64,000 nucleotides of DNA from Gongronella butleri. Lineage: Eukaryota; Mucoromycota; Mucoromycetes; Mucorales; Cunninghamellaceae. The translations under genes were made by a program, and so were the position numbers. Positions 11,501 through 21,428 of the stretch are shown in pieces (the first letter of the stretch is position 1; every line of letters begins with the position of its first letter). The notes beneath the pieces were generated by a model that saw only the letters and a list, made by a program, of their open reading frames with translations, was not told where the DNA came from and searched no databases. Where the stretch lies: contig JAIWZP010000013.1 of the NCBI GenBank assembly GCA_025201375.1, positions 372,001-436,000 on the forward strand, written 5' to 3'.

Positions 11501-12861
11501 CGCGAGCTTGGCCTCCTCCTTTTCCATTTTCTCGCGCATAACGCGGTCGACTTCCACAAGGCGCACGGCCACCAAGTCGCCCTCCAAAGCACGATTTCGA
11601 TCGCGCGAGCCGCAAATGTAGATATCGGCATTGAAGCCCTCGCAAAAGACATAGGCGTCCGAGCGATTGCGCTTGTTGACGCGCAACAGGCCGCTGACGA
11701 GCTGATACGACTTTAGATGCGGGGCCACGGCCGAGAATGGCAGGTGTGCCGTGAACAGGGCACGGCGCTGCTGCAATTGCTGCTGCACCGTGTTGTCATC
11801 ACGATTGAAGCTCATGCGCGACGGAGTCAGGGGCACAAACCCGTAGCCCGACGACCGGCGGCTCGATGCTGTGTAACAGAAAAGAAGATGAAAAAAAAGA
11901 AAAAACGTCAAAAAAAGCTCGATTTTCGTGGGGGGGTTTAGTTTTTGGGTAGTTTACAGGCGCGCCAGTCATTGTTTAGGTTTCGAGAGCGGCGATTGGC
12001 GTCATTGGTGTCGAGGAACAGGGCCGGACGAGGATTTTGGCGACTATCGAGTTGCAATGAGACGCGACGATTTGGCGGAGATGGCTGGTGAGAGCGGCGA
12101 TCCGGTTGTTGGCGGTCTGTGACCAGATCCGAGTAGCGATAGTAGATGCGAGCATTGGGCTCGGAGAGACGACGATTTTTGCGCTCAAGAGCGGCGGCAT
12201 CGTCGTCTTGGGTTTGCGGTTGTTGATGTTGTTGTTGCTGTTGATGCTGTTGTTGATGCAAAGAGGGCATCGACGGATGTTGCTGCCGCGATAGGCGTGC
12301 ATATTGCGACTCGCGGCTGAAAGCGTGCCATGCAGCATTGTTATCCTGCGACGCGGGCTTGCTGTACCCATTGAGCTTGGCCTCGGCCTCGGCCACAGCG
12401 TCTTCACGCGATGTCGGCGTGTCGTCATCGGGATCGTACGCGTCATGCTTGCGTCCCATACCGTGTTGCTGCTGTTGGACATGAATTGGACGCTCCTCGT
12501 CCACAGTGTGCAACGCCGACCGTGTCGATTGAAGCAACGATGTTGCTGGCGGTTGCACAGGCGACGAAAACCGGTGATGATGTTGATTGCCGTGCGATGA
12601 CGCGTGCAACGCCCCGTACACCGAATGGCTCCTGAGCGACGTCGACCCCGATCCAGAGACGTCCATCGACGACCCCGGCGCGTGCGAAAGTTCAATGGCG
12701 GAACGACGCTTATCCACCTTTTTTTAAAAAAAAAAAAAAAACCGCGTTTCATGAATTTTCTCGCGTCACATCCCAATTTGAAACGGTACCTTCATCTCGG
12801 AGGGTGATGGGCCAAAGAGTCCATGCGTAGACTCGGGTGCAGTTTGACCATTCAAATCCAT
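8517..12861 (-). CDS. SSD1: SSD1/Sts5-type RNB-domain RNA-binding protein
   Basis: Nine exons on the minus strand: 12861-12790, 12717-11958, 11868-11346, 11138-10931, 10815-10560, 10491-10278, 10216-10139, 10064-9388 and 9358-8517. All phases agree, giving 1209 residues; yeast Ssd1 is 1250. The N-terminal ~280 residues are disordered and Gln/His/Ser-rich. The OB-fold part carries the Ssd1 hallmark strings LRVNKRNRSDAYV and DIYICGSRDRNRALEGDLVA (about 315-350), then RIVWFKPTDKRVPLIAIP and IKRWPITSLHPFG. The RNB fold follows from about 600 (VGLHVADLTAFVEP). The active-site loop reads D-Q-D-V where active RNase II/Dis3 enzymes have D-x-D-D, in line with the known loss of nuclease activity in Ssd1. 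Known family members bind mRNAs of cell-wall proteins, repress their translation and are controlled by the Cbk1/Orb6 kinase. The ATG at 12861 gives a 24-residue first exon that joins in phase. Confidence 0.95.
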
Positions 12862-13493
12862 TTTACAGAGTTTTACGTGAGAAAAAAGAGCGGCGCCTCT
12901 AAAACGGATTTAAAAATAAAACGAACGGGAAGGGGACAAAAGGATTGCTGGGAGACGACAATGAAAGCAAGATGATGAATTGCTCGTTACAAAACTAGTG
13001 GGCAATGCGGATACTTTTGAACAACAGTGTGAATTTTGTATTTTTTTCAAAAAAAAAAAAAAAGGATGCGGTCCGGAAGGCTGGACGATCAATAGCTTTG
13101 AGGGAAGGCAGGAGAAGAAGAGAAAGAAAGAAAAAAAGGAGACAGGGGCGACACCACGCTGAAAAAAAAAGGGGGAATGATAACCATACGAACAAAAAAA
13201 ACCATAATATTAGGGAGATGGGCTGGTGAGCAGGTGACTGCATCCAATTGTTTACCAAAAGGTTGAATCAGGGAGCGTTCAAAGGGGACGGGGGGAATAA
13301 GCACATTTGAGACAGCAAAGAGTGCGCGAGTCCAGACAGACATTCACACAACTCGCGGCACCTAAAACAAGGCCTTTGGTCTAATCCCAGCTAGAGTGGC
13401 GTAACAAGCACAAATAAAGAACAACAAAGACGCCTGGTCACATCATCCACGGCAACCATCGCCCTTTTGCACCAAGATGCACGTGATGAGTCA

Positions 13494-13544
<51 letters not shown>

Positions 13545-13948
13545 CCGCGACACGCGTTTTATTCGAAAATATGGCGCGCGCAGCAAGCGTGTTCCATTTT
13601 TGAGCAACTTGTCCATCACAGGTCAACGCCGAAATAACATAAAAAAGACAGGGAGAAAGTGGCATGGGATACAAGGAAGGGGAGAGGCGGGTGCAAAACG
13701 CCTATGCCGGATAAAGGCAAAAAAAAGGGGGGGGGCAACATGGGTGTTTGGTGCACAAGACACTTTAAAAATGTTTCACCCTAAACTTGTTGTGCGCGAC
13801 GTTGGTCGCGTCGGCGTCTTTATCTTTTAGCTCTTTCCTTCTCAATGACGATTCATTCGTTCATGGAATCAATGAAAAACAAAGAAGAAAAAAAGAAAAA
13901 AGAAGAAAAAAAGGCAAAGAGCAAGAGTGGATGCGTCGTGCCAATGGC
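12862..13948. other. SSD1 upstream region and ADAT1 3' region, with 46-nt poly(A)
   Basis: This is the space between SSD1 and the upstream ADAT1 gene (both minus strand). A run of 46 A lies at 13497-13542. Long open frames here are poly-Lys or poly-Phe artefacts of A/T tracts. I see no supported gene. Confidence 0.5.
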
Positions 13949-16332
13949 TTATTTTTTCGCCTCCGAGGGTGCCGATGGATCGTCTGGATCATCCACGTCA
14001 AACTCGTAATAGGATACGGGCGTTTGCACCCAGGCGCCAAAGCATTGATCCAAAAGCACGTGTTTTGCAGCTTGATAGTCGACTGCGTCCTTTTTACATT
14101 GGCCATAAGACCCCGATGCCTTTTCAGCATGATGTCTAAGCAAGGGCGAAACAAAACAAAACAAAATAAGGCACGAATGAATGAAAAAAAAGGGAGTGTA
14201 CCTTGCAAAATCCGAGTAAAGGGCTTTTTGGCAAATCACAGATCTAAAAGACATAAGCTTGCATGATTAAATCACGCGTTTTGTGCCTCTCCCCACACGT
14301 AAAACGTGTCAGCGTGCCCTGCGACCAGCCTCGTGTGTACCTTGTCTTGCGCGTCGCATCTTCACCCTTGCGAGCTCCTTGCTTTTTGCCGTAAATCAAC
14401 GTCTCGTGCTTGGTCATGCCCACAGCCCATGCAATGCCTAATAGAAAGAGAGAGAAAAAGACGAGCTGTGAGCGAGCCAATTCACGAGGTGACGAGAAGC
14501 GCCCCAACTGACTTGAAAAGTTGGAAACAAAGGAGGTATATTTTCCATCTGCTTGCAACGCCGACTTGGCATATTGAAAGGCGACACGGGTATGATAAAT
14601 GTGTGGTCGATTCAGACGAAAAGAGGGCGGAAAGGAGACTACACGTCGGGCATGATGCGTGAACAAGGTGCTTTGTGCGTGCTAATTTTTTTTTATTTTA
14701 TTGTTTTACCTTGTTCCAGCGCGGCCAGGCGACCATAGAGGGCTCGTTCTAGCGACTGCGTGTCAAATAGATCACCAATGACGATGGAATCCAAATAAAT
14801 CGGCTCAAAGATATGGGATAAGATGGCAGATTGGATCCCAAGCACATTCCAGCGTGCCAGCTTGTCGCTACGCAATGTGACAAGAAGAAAAAAAATAATT
14901 TGAGTGGTCCGGCACTTTGCTTTTCGGTTGGGGGGGGGATTGATTATTTTATTCCCTTACCTGCATGACATGCAAATGCTGAGCTCGGAATCAAGGCGCC
15001 CTTTTGCAGAAAAGAATGCCATGTGTAAAAAAAAAATTATAAAATAAAATAAAATCGGCACACTCGAAAGCCCGCATCCCCTTTTTTGTTCCCTGTGAAC
15101 GACCGTTTCTCTCCCTTTGCGCGACAAAGGTAACTCCCATTCATCATGCCTCCCCGTTCTCTCATCATCTCCCTTTTGGCACATCCCCTGCTTTTTTTTC
15201 CACTTTTTCCCTACCTGGCTTTGTTCTTAAGCGTCCCAATTGCTCATAACCGAGACGTCCGCGGCTCACGGCATGCTGTGGGTCCGGGTCCACGGGTCCA
15301 GGCTGCTGCTTTTGCTTTTTGTTTGCGTAAACGTACTCGGCAAGACGATCGTCGCTTAGATCGTCATTTTCCCTTTTCCGTTTTGCCCCAGCATGGAATA
15401 GAGCCTTGGAATCATCTGTTTGAATGTCGGCTACAGCAGACATGGAGGCATCTCCACCTGCAAATCAAAAAAAATAAGGGGAAACCCTGGGTGAGTCTCC
15501 CGCCTTTTTTTTCAATTTGGCCTTAATTACATGGGGATTGGCTGACATACATGTGAAATGAATGTCCAGGGCGCGGCACCCATCGACCGTTTTCGTTTTG
15601 TTCAAAATAACGGCTCGGGTCGTTGCTGAGGTGCCTTTTAAAAAAACAGCACGTCAATGGCTCGCTTTTTCTAATTTTTTTTCTCGAAAGCGCGTTGCGT
15701 GTGTCACGCGCGCTTACCATAAAAAGCCACGGCGCGCCAGAACCTCTGCATGACAATCATGCACCAATTGGCCCTGGCGATCCACTTTTGAGAGCGGCAG
15801 ACATTTCAATCCGGATCTGGCGTCAATAAAAGATATGAATCCGTCCTTTTTTTTCTCCCCCTTGCAGTCGCGATCATACAGGTGTTGCGGCGCGCGTCCG
15901 CGTGCGTGTGCCTCCTCGTCGCCCTTCCCCTTTTATCGTGTTCCCCCATTTACGCCCTCACAGCTTTTGCCCTCGCGCCCCCCTCTTTCACGCGCTCCCC
16001 TCGTTCCACCCCCCGCCCCTTTTCCAAACATCAAGGTTCATCCATCGGGATGTCGATGGCCTGCTTACCCTAAAGAGACCACTTCCAACGTGTAATTGTC
16101 GTCGGTCACTACAAAAACACCGAGAATGAGCCCAAAATCACGAAAAAAAATCGAAAGACAAAGAGTGGCTAAGCTGTTTACCATTGTGAAGAACGACAAC
16201 GGACGCGAGCACTGTCCACTCGGCCTTGTTACTATGTAACTGAGGCTTTCCGTTCTTTCCTAAGCGGTCATAACACGCAAACGTGGTCGTTGCGACTCGA
16301 TCGGCAAAGTCAGGTATGCGTGCGCTGGCCAT
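13949..16332 (-). CDS. TAD1: tRNA-specific adenosine deaminase 1 (ADAT1/Tad1)
   Basis: Eleven exons on the minus strand: 16332-16182, 16108-16069, 15816-15718, 15634-15531, 15457-15215, 15000-14961, 14867-14710, 14638-14513, 14437-14341, 14243-14202 and 14135-13949. They join in phase to 428 residues. The zinc site and catalytic base of the A-deaminase (ADAR/ADAT1) domain are complete: His86 and Glu88 in [11 protein letters not shown], Cys132 in SQSPCGDASM, and Cys225 in [13 protein letters not shown]. The downstream string [19 protein letters not shown] is typical of the family. Known Tad1 enzymes convert A37 next to the anticodon of tRNA-Ala to inosine. Residues 140-200 form a lysine/glutamine-rich insert. 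Several exons are only 40-42 bases long. The gene shares a ~500-base divergent upstream region with the cyclin gene. Confidence 0.95.
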
Positions 16333-16836
16333 AATAGTAGCAGCACGTCAAGGGACATACAAAAAAAAAAAGGAGAAAGGGGGGAGGTCTCGGCAGTCAA
16401 GCAGGACTTTTTTTTTGAGCGTCGTGGTTTGAAAATGCGATTTGCGGATGGCAATCCGTTGTCAAAGGGGGGGGATGATCAAGGAGCTTGTGTCCAAAAG
16501 AGAGGGGAAAAGGCGCCTGGGCTGGGCAAGGAGGCTTTGGGAATGTAGGCATGATGGATCTTTTTTTGTTTTTGTTTTGAGTTGCTCGCAAATTAGGGGA
16601 AATGAAAAACATATAATTTATGCCTGTGTGATATTGTTGTTTGAACGCTGGCGTGTGCGCCAACAGGTGCGTGTGTTCAACCCTTTTTCCCCCATTGTTG
16701 GTTACACGATTCGCGGTCGGAAATAAGCAGAGCGCCAAAAAAAATCATATTTATTTCTCTTTTGATTTTTTTTTTATCTCCTTTCCCTTTTTTTTTCCAT
16801 CATCCTCTCTGCTTTTCTTGTGCTGCTACAGCGAAA
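16333..16836. promoter_or_regulatory. Shared divergent upstream region of ADAT1 and Pcl cyclin
   Basis: 504 bases separate the two start codons, which point away from each other. The cyclin side is pyrimidine-rich (16745-16800) and has TGCTGCTACAG six bases before its ATG, which could be the end of a 5'-UTR intron. No gene is seen. Confidence 0.5.
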
Positions 16837-17174
16837 ATGGTGGGTCCACAAGGCCTTTTTCATTCCACGCTGTTGATATGCGAAGATCCAGTGCAGCTTG
16901 CCGAGCTCTGCAGCTACCTCGTCCCTCGCATTTGGACAGGCCATCCGATCCGCCCTGTCCGACGCGCAACCACCTTTAAGCAATTCTGTCAAAAGCTGTT
17001 CAAGGACACACAAATCTCGTCTGGATGCATCCTTTTGGCGCTTTATTACCTCCAGCAGCTGCGAATCGCCTATGCCATCCTTCCAGGCACCATTGGCTCC
17101 GAAATACGCATCTTCACCACGGCACTCATCCTGGCCAATAAGTATTTGGACGACAATACATTCACCAACAAGGT

Positions 17175-17206
<32 letters not shown>

Positions 17207-18056
17207 CAAATTGTCATGAATTGATCTGTTTTTTTTTTTTTTGCCCTTTTTGTAGACATGGTCCGAGGTGTCTGGCATCCCGACACACGAGCTCAACATC
17301 ATGGAAATGGAGTATCTCTCGGCCCTCGATTATCAAATTCACGTTCATTGCATCCGATTCTGTTCATGGGTCACTCAATGCCAAAAATGGCTCCATCAGT
17401 TCAAAACACCATCGTCGGTGTCGTCGACGGGTCTCTCGGTTAAGCGATCACAGAGCCACCAAGATACCTCGCGCAACAACAAGAAAAAGCGCATCATTTT
17501 GCCGTGTCCGCGCCAACAGGCCGTGTCGTCGTCATTCACGTTTCATAGCTTGCCTGCCGCAGCGACACCCATGTCGCAACCTCCATTCCACCAAAAGCAA
17601 CAGCAGCAACAGCAGCAACAGCATCACCAATCCCTGCCTCACATGTCCAACAAGGCATCTTTTGCACCAAACATGACTTCATCGACATCCACGTCGTCCA
17701 TGGCCCAATTGCTGCCGCCGACGCATCTGCTGCCATTGCCGCTCACGTCGTCCACATCTGCACACCATCACCATCACTATCATCAGCCCGCACCCTCCTT
17801 TGCATCCGTCTCGTACTCATCTTCTGCATCCTGCGCGTCTCACGCGTCACCCCTGGCTCCTGCATTGCCGCACACAACCACATTGCCACCACCACCAGCC
17901 TTTATGAGCTGGGATTCAACAATGCTCCCATTATTGCCAACCTCTGGTGCCACGGCCGCCGCCAGTGCCGCCGCTTTTGCAACTTATCAGCAACGCCAAT
18001 ATCCATACCATCATCATCCGGCAGTCCTTGTCAATCATATTCGCTGCCTTGAATGA
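16837..18056 (+). CDS. Pcl/Pho80-type cyclin
   Basis: Two exons, 16837-17172 and 17256-18056, give 378 residues. The cyclin box lies in residues about 25-150: QKLFKDTQISSGCILLALYYLQQL, then [29 protein letters not shown], then LNIMEMEYLSALDYQIHV. The pattern [15 protein letters not shown] plus LN-x-ME-x-x-[FY]L is characteristic of fungal PCL cyclins, which activate the Pho85 CDK. The C-terminal 220 residues are disordered, with polyQ (about 215-225), His-rich and Ser/Ala/Pro-rich runs. The single intron contains 25- and 13-base homopolymers and sits inside the cyclin box in phase 0. The likely role is Pho85-dependent control of the cell cycle, polarity or nutrient signalling; which subfamily cannot be told from the sequence alone. 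Confidence 0.9.
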
Positions 18057-19052
18057 GAAACCTCATTTTTGTAAATAGCCTTTTTTTTTTCTTCATCCAA
18101 TGTCACACACTTGTCCTCCTCTTGCCCCTTTCTCGTGCTTCTATTTTCCTTTTTTTTTTTTTGCGCATGCCAATGCTCAATGGCTCCCCCGCCATGGTCC
18201 CATTCCCCCCCCCTCGTCTGTTAATTCTTTTGTAAAGGTTCGCAATAAAACTGCTTTATTTTGCATCATTTACACAGGCTCGCTTGTATTAATATTGTTC
18301 CTCATGCCGTCTCGGCATATTTTTCGCGTTTTGCGCGTGACAAGCGGGCACCTTGCGAAAGGACCGTCGATCCGCATAGGATGTTTATTGTCTGTCCAGC
18401 CGAATTAAAGAGTGGGCAGCCTCCATCGCGACCAGGCGGCCTTCGATGGCTGTCAAAATCAAAAGATGCGTAAAAAAAAAAAAAAAAAAAAAAGTCCTGG
18501 CCTCATGCCTCCGGCTCTCCAATGCATCGCTCCAAGAAAGAGAGGGAAGGTGGACCGGCATGGTCTCCGCGTGCCCGTCCTTCTGTTTTGCTCCATTCCC
18601 AACATAACCAGGGCAAAGGCTCTTCCAAGCCTCGCCTTTTTTTTTTCTGCGCGTCCAGCTTTTTTGACGTGCGCGCGCCCATCTAGCCTTTTTTGGGCAA
18701 TCACAAAAAAAAAGACCGGGTGCCTTGCAGCCAAAAATCATCCTTCTCGCACTTGTCATCACACACACACAAAATATACACATTATAATACACACACAAA
18801 CATACACACATACTCACACACACAAAACATACACACGCATACACACATACATACTTACACACACGCGCGTGCGCGCGCGCGCATCTCCCTTTCCCCCCCC
18901 TTACGCGCTTTTGCTCCTTTCTCTCTCCACTTCGACCAATGGCTCATTCGTAGCGCACAAAAATAGATTTTATTGGCTTTTGACAACATGATTGGAAACC
19001 AGAGCATGTTCCTTGAAAAAATCGACATACATTTGCTTGTTGGGCAAAAGAC
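18057..19052. other. Convergent 3' region between the cyclin and PMP3 genes
   Basis: Tail-to-tail intergenic DNA. It holds an AATAAA near 18245, a CA/CG simple repeat and T-rich tracts. I see no supported gene. Confidence 0.4.
18757..18882. repeat. Imperfect (CA)n microsatellite ending in (CG)n
   Basis: About 125 bases of CA-rich repeats with interspersed TA steps, ending in GCGCGTGCGCGCGCGCG. It lies in the convergent 3' region. Confidence 0.85.
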
Positions 19053-19420
19053 TTAGTAGCGTAAAATAATATAAAACGCGTAAATCACGCCTAAAATAGA
19101 AAAGGAGACGGCCAAAAGGTTGATGAGATGGCTGCACGCGCCCCTTCTCCATGAAGAACTTTTTACCTGGAATCCAACCCAAGCATGTCAGACCAATACA
19201 GATGAGGACAGGCAAACCACAGCCTCTGCAAATGTACAACATGCGTTAATGGTGCTTGCTCATCTTGTCGTTTCCACTTACTTTTCAGCAAACACGCCCA
19301 AAGGTGGCAGAATGACGGCTATGTGCAAAGATAAAAATGGATCAATGGCTTGCCACTCAAGGCACACGGAAAACACTTACCCAAGATGAACTTGCAAATG
19401 TCGGAGCAGGTCAGAGCCAT
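19053..19420 (-). CDS. PMP3: Pmp3/RCI2 family plasma-membrane proteolipid
   Basis: Four exons on the minus strand, 19420-19381, 19318-19282, 19225-19167 and 19090-19053, join in phase to 57 residues. The protein is a near-textbook Pmp3: it opens MALTCSDICKFIL, continues AVILPPLGVFAEKGCG and ends with GVIYAFYIILRY. Two hydrophobic helices (about 11-27 and 34-53) fill it. In yeast this protein tunes plasma-membrane potential and salt tolerance. Family length is about 52-60, so it is complete. Three introns in a 57-codon gene show how intron-dense this genome is. Confidence 0.96.
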
Positions 19421-19688
19421 GTTGAATCGCGCAAATTAGAATGAAAAGGATGAAAAGAAAAGAAAAAGGAACTTTAATCGTCTGTTGCTCCCCTTTTTTT
19501 TTTTTTGGCTTTGGCGTCATTCATCTTGGTTGGGATCTGCTTCGTGTTGTTATTCAACGATGATGCACGCCCTCCTCCATGCACCCAATGTTGGGATGGG
19601 CCGAATCACATGTCCATTTGCATGATGCATCGTCATGCACGGCGTTCAAAAAAAAACACTCAGGGGCTTCACTTTATTTCATTTGGCC

Positions 19689-20507
19689 TCAACGACGCGC
19701 TCGATTGGCGTGATGTTGGCGACTGGATGACGACGAGCGCCTATCATGGTGTTGACGACTGCTTCCGGGTGACACAGAACGCCGAGAATGATGGCGGTGA
19801 CGTGGCCAATCGCCATTGTCATCAATGGCATTTGATTTTTGCTTGGCGTACACTGGGTTGTGTGCTGAATCGCCGCGTCGATCGTGCGACGATGATTGGC
19901 GGGAACGTCGCGTCGATTTCTTCACGGGGTCGCGTCGCACATGGCGGCCAAAGTCAATTGAGCGCGAAGCCCGTCGCGCCGTGTCATTTTCCAAGGTCGC
20001 ATCCTCCGAGTCGCTTGTGTCACGCGGAACACGCGTCGCACAAGAGGTCGGATTCGCCGTCGCTTTGGCGGCTTTCCGCTTTCGTCGGCCAAAATCATCC
20101 CATTCGTCGTCACTGTCGCTCTGGTAGCGCGATGACTTGTATTGGATCACAGAATCGCGCTCCATAAACCCACCACCTGTGCCCTTGCGTGCCCTGGCCT
20201 TGGCGGCAGCAGAGCCTGGGCGTGCACCAAGGCACTGATTGCATTGGTCACGCTTGGCCCAATTGATGTTGCTGCAGCTAATCACCATGATAAAAAGGAA
20301 AAATCAATCAAAAAGGACGCCGCGGAATTGGATCAAATCGTCATCATAGCTCTCTTACTTGCTGCACTTCCAATCTTGCTCAGAAAAGAGACCCTGCAAG
20401 ATGAGAAAAGGAGAGCCAAAATGAGCAATTGGGCCTCGCGCATCGTTTTTTTTTTCTACCTTGAATTTCTTTGCTTCGTGTCCCAGAGCGCCTGTTTTGG
20501 TGACCAT
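19689..20507 (-). CDS. ZRANB2-like RanBP2-type zinc-finger protein with RS tail
   Basis: Three exons on the minus strand, 20507-20460, 20393-20359 and 20277-19689, give 223 residues. Exons 2 and 3 meet inside a RanBP2-type zinc finger: DWKCSNCSNINWAKRDQCNQC, with ligands Cys26, Cys29, Cys40 and Cys43. The W, N and xxxCxxC spacing is diagnostic. In ZRANB2 (ZIS) such fingers bind single-stranded GGU RNA. The rest is charged and disordered, with Ser-Asp blocks (SDSDDEWDDFG) and Arg-Ser/His runs at the C-terminus (about 185-223), as in splicing factors. The predicted role is a nuclear RNA-binding splicing accessory with one finger rather than two. It shares a 221-base divergent promoter with MHF1. 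Confidence 0.88.
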
Positions 20508-20728
20508 GGTGATGGAAGAATAAAAGAAAAAAGAGAGGTAAAAGAAACAGAGTGGGCTCGCGTGATGACAGCTTTTATAGCCCCAATTTGCACAATTTAA
20601 TTTTGGTGTGAACTTCAGGCTTTCATTTTAGACGCGGTGGAGGCATGAGCGAGGTGACACAAAGAGCGGGATTCCCAAACTTGTTTTTTTGCCTTTTTCT
20701 TTGTTCCTTTTTTCTCTTGCCTTTTGTC
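20508..20728. promoter_or_regulatory. Compact divergent promoter between the ZRANB2-like and MHF1 genes
   Basis: 221 bases lie between two start codons that point away from each other. It contains T-rich and pyrimidine tracts on the MHF1 side and no coding signal. Confidence 0.55.
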
Positions 20729-21428
20729 ATGCCAGACCGACGCTCCGTACGTGGTCTTGAAATACGCACGCGTACAAAGCGCTCACGCTGAATTGCTTGT
20801 TTCTAGGAGCTACAGGCGGCCGTGATGGCCATGGTCAACGATATTGTCAAAGAAACGAGTAAGTGACGCGGCCGCAGCGGTCCTACGACTCGATCAGCGC
20901 TTGCTCACCCTCGCTTTTTCTCTCTTTTGCAAGCCTCTGAGCTTGCAATTAGCTCCACACCCGCATTTGTAGCGGCCCTGAGCGACGTTGTGTACCAACA
21001 AATGGGTACGAATCTCGGGAGAGAGAGAAAAAAGACGCGTCGCGTAAGCGCATTCATATCTTTTTTTTTTTAGTCACATTGGGCATGGATGCGGAAGCTT
21101 TTGCCAAGTGAGTGTCATTTTCAAAGCTCAACCAAGTTGCTCATGGCGCACTGACCATTCTGTTGCATTAGGCACGCGCGACGCTCAACGATTAATATGG
21201 AAGACATCTTGGTAAAAAGAACATTCGCCGACTCGCTTGGCCATCGCGCTCACCAATTCCTTTTTGTTCAGCTGTGTGCTCGGCGCAATGATGATCTGGT
21301 AAGTGCAATTGTCATCTTGGCCACCGGCAAAGGCTCATACACCTGTTTGTCTTTTGTAGCTTCAAAAGCTGAGCGAGTTTGCAGACGACATCCGAGGTGA
21401 ACCCAGCGCAAAGAAGAAACGCGCATAA
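20729..21428 (+). CDS. MHF1: MHF1/CENP-S histone-fold protein
   Basis: Seven exons, 20729-20746, 20807-20858, 20934-21005, 21074-21107, 21172-21211, 21272-21298 and 21360-21428, join in phase to 103 residues. The match to CENP-S/MHF1 is clear: LQAAVMAMVNDIVKET (helix 1), ISSTPAFVAALSDVVYQQM (helix 2), DAEAFAKHARRSTINMEDIL then LCARRNDDL (the diagnostic AxHARRxTIN-x-EDxxLxxRRN pattern), and a short basic tail KKKRA. Known MHF1 pairs with MHF2/CENP-X, binds FANCM-type translocases at stalled forks and joins the CENP-T-W-S-X complex. No gene of this family appears in the long open frames, because every exon is 18-72 bases. AATAAA lies about 35 bases after the stop. Confidence 0.95.
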
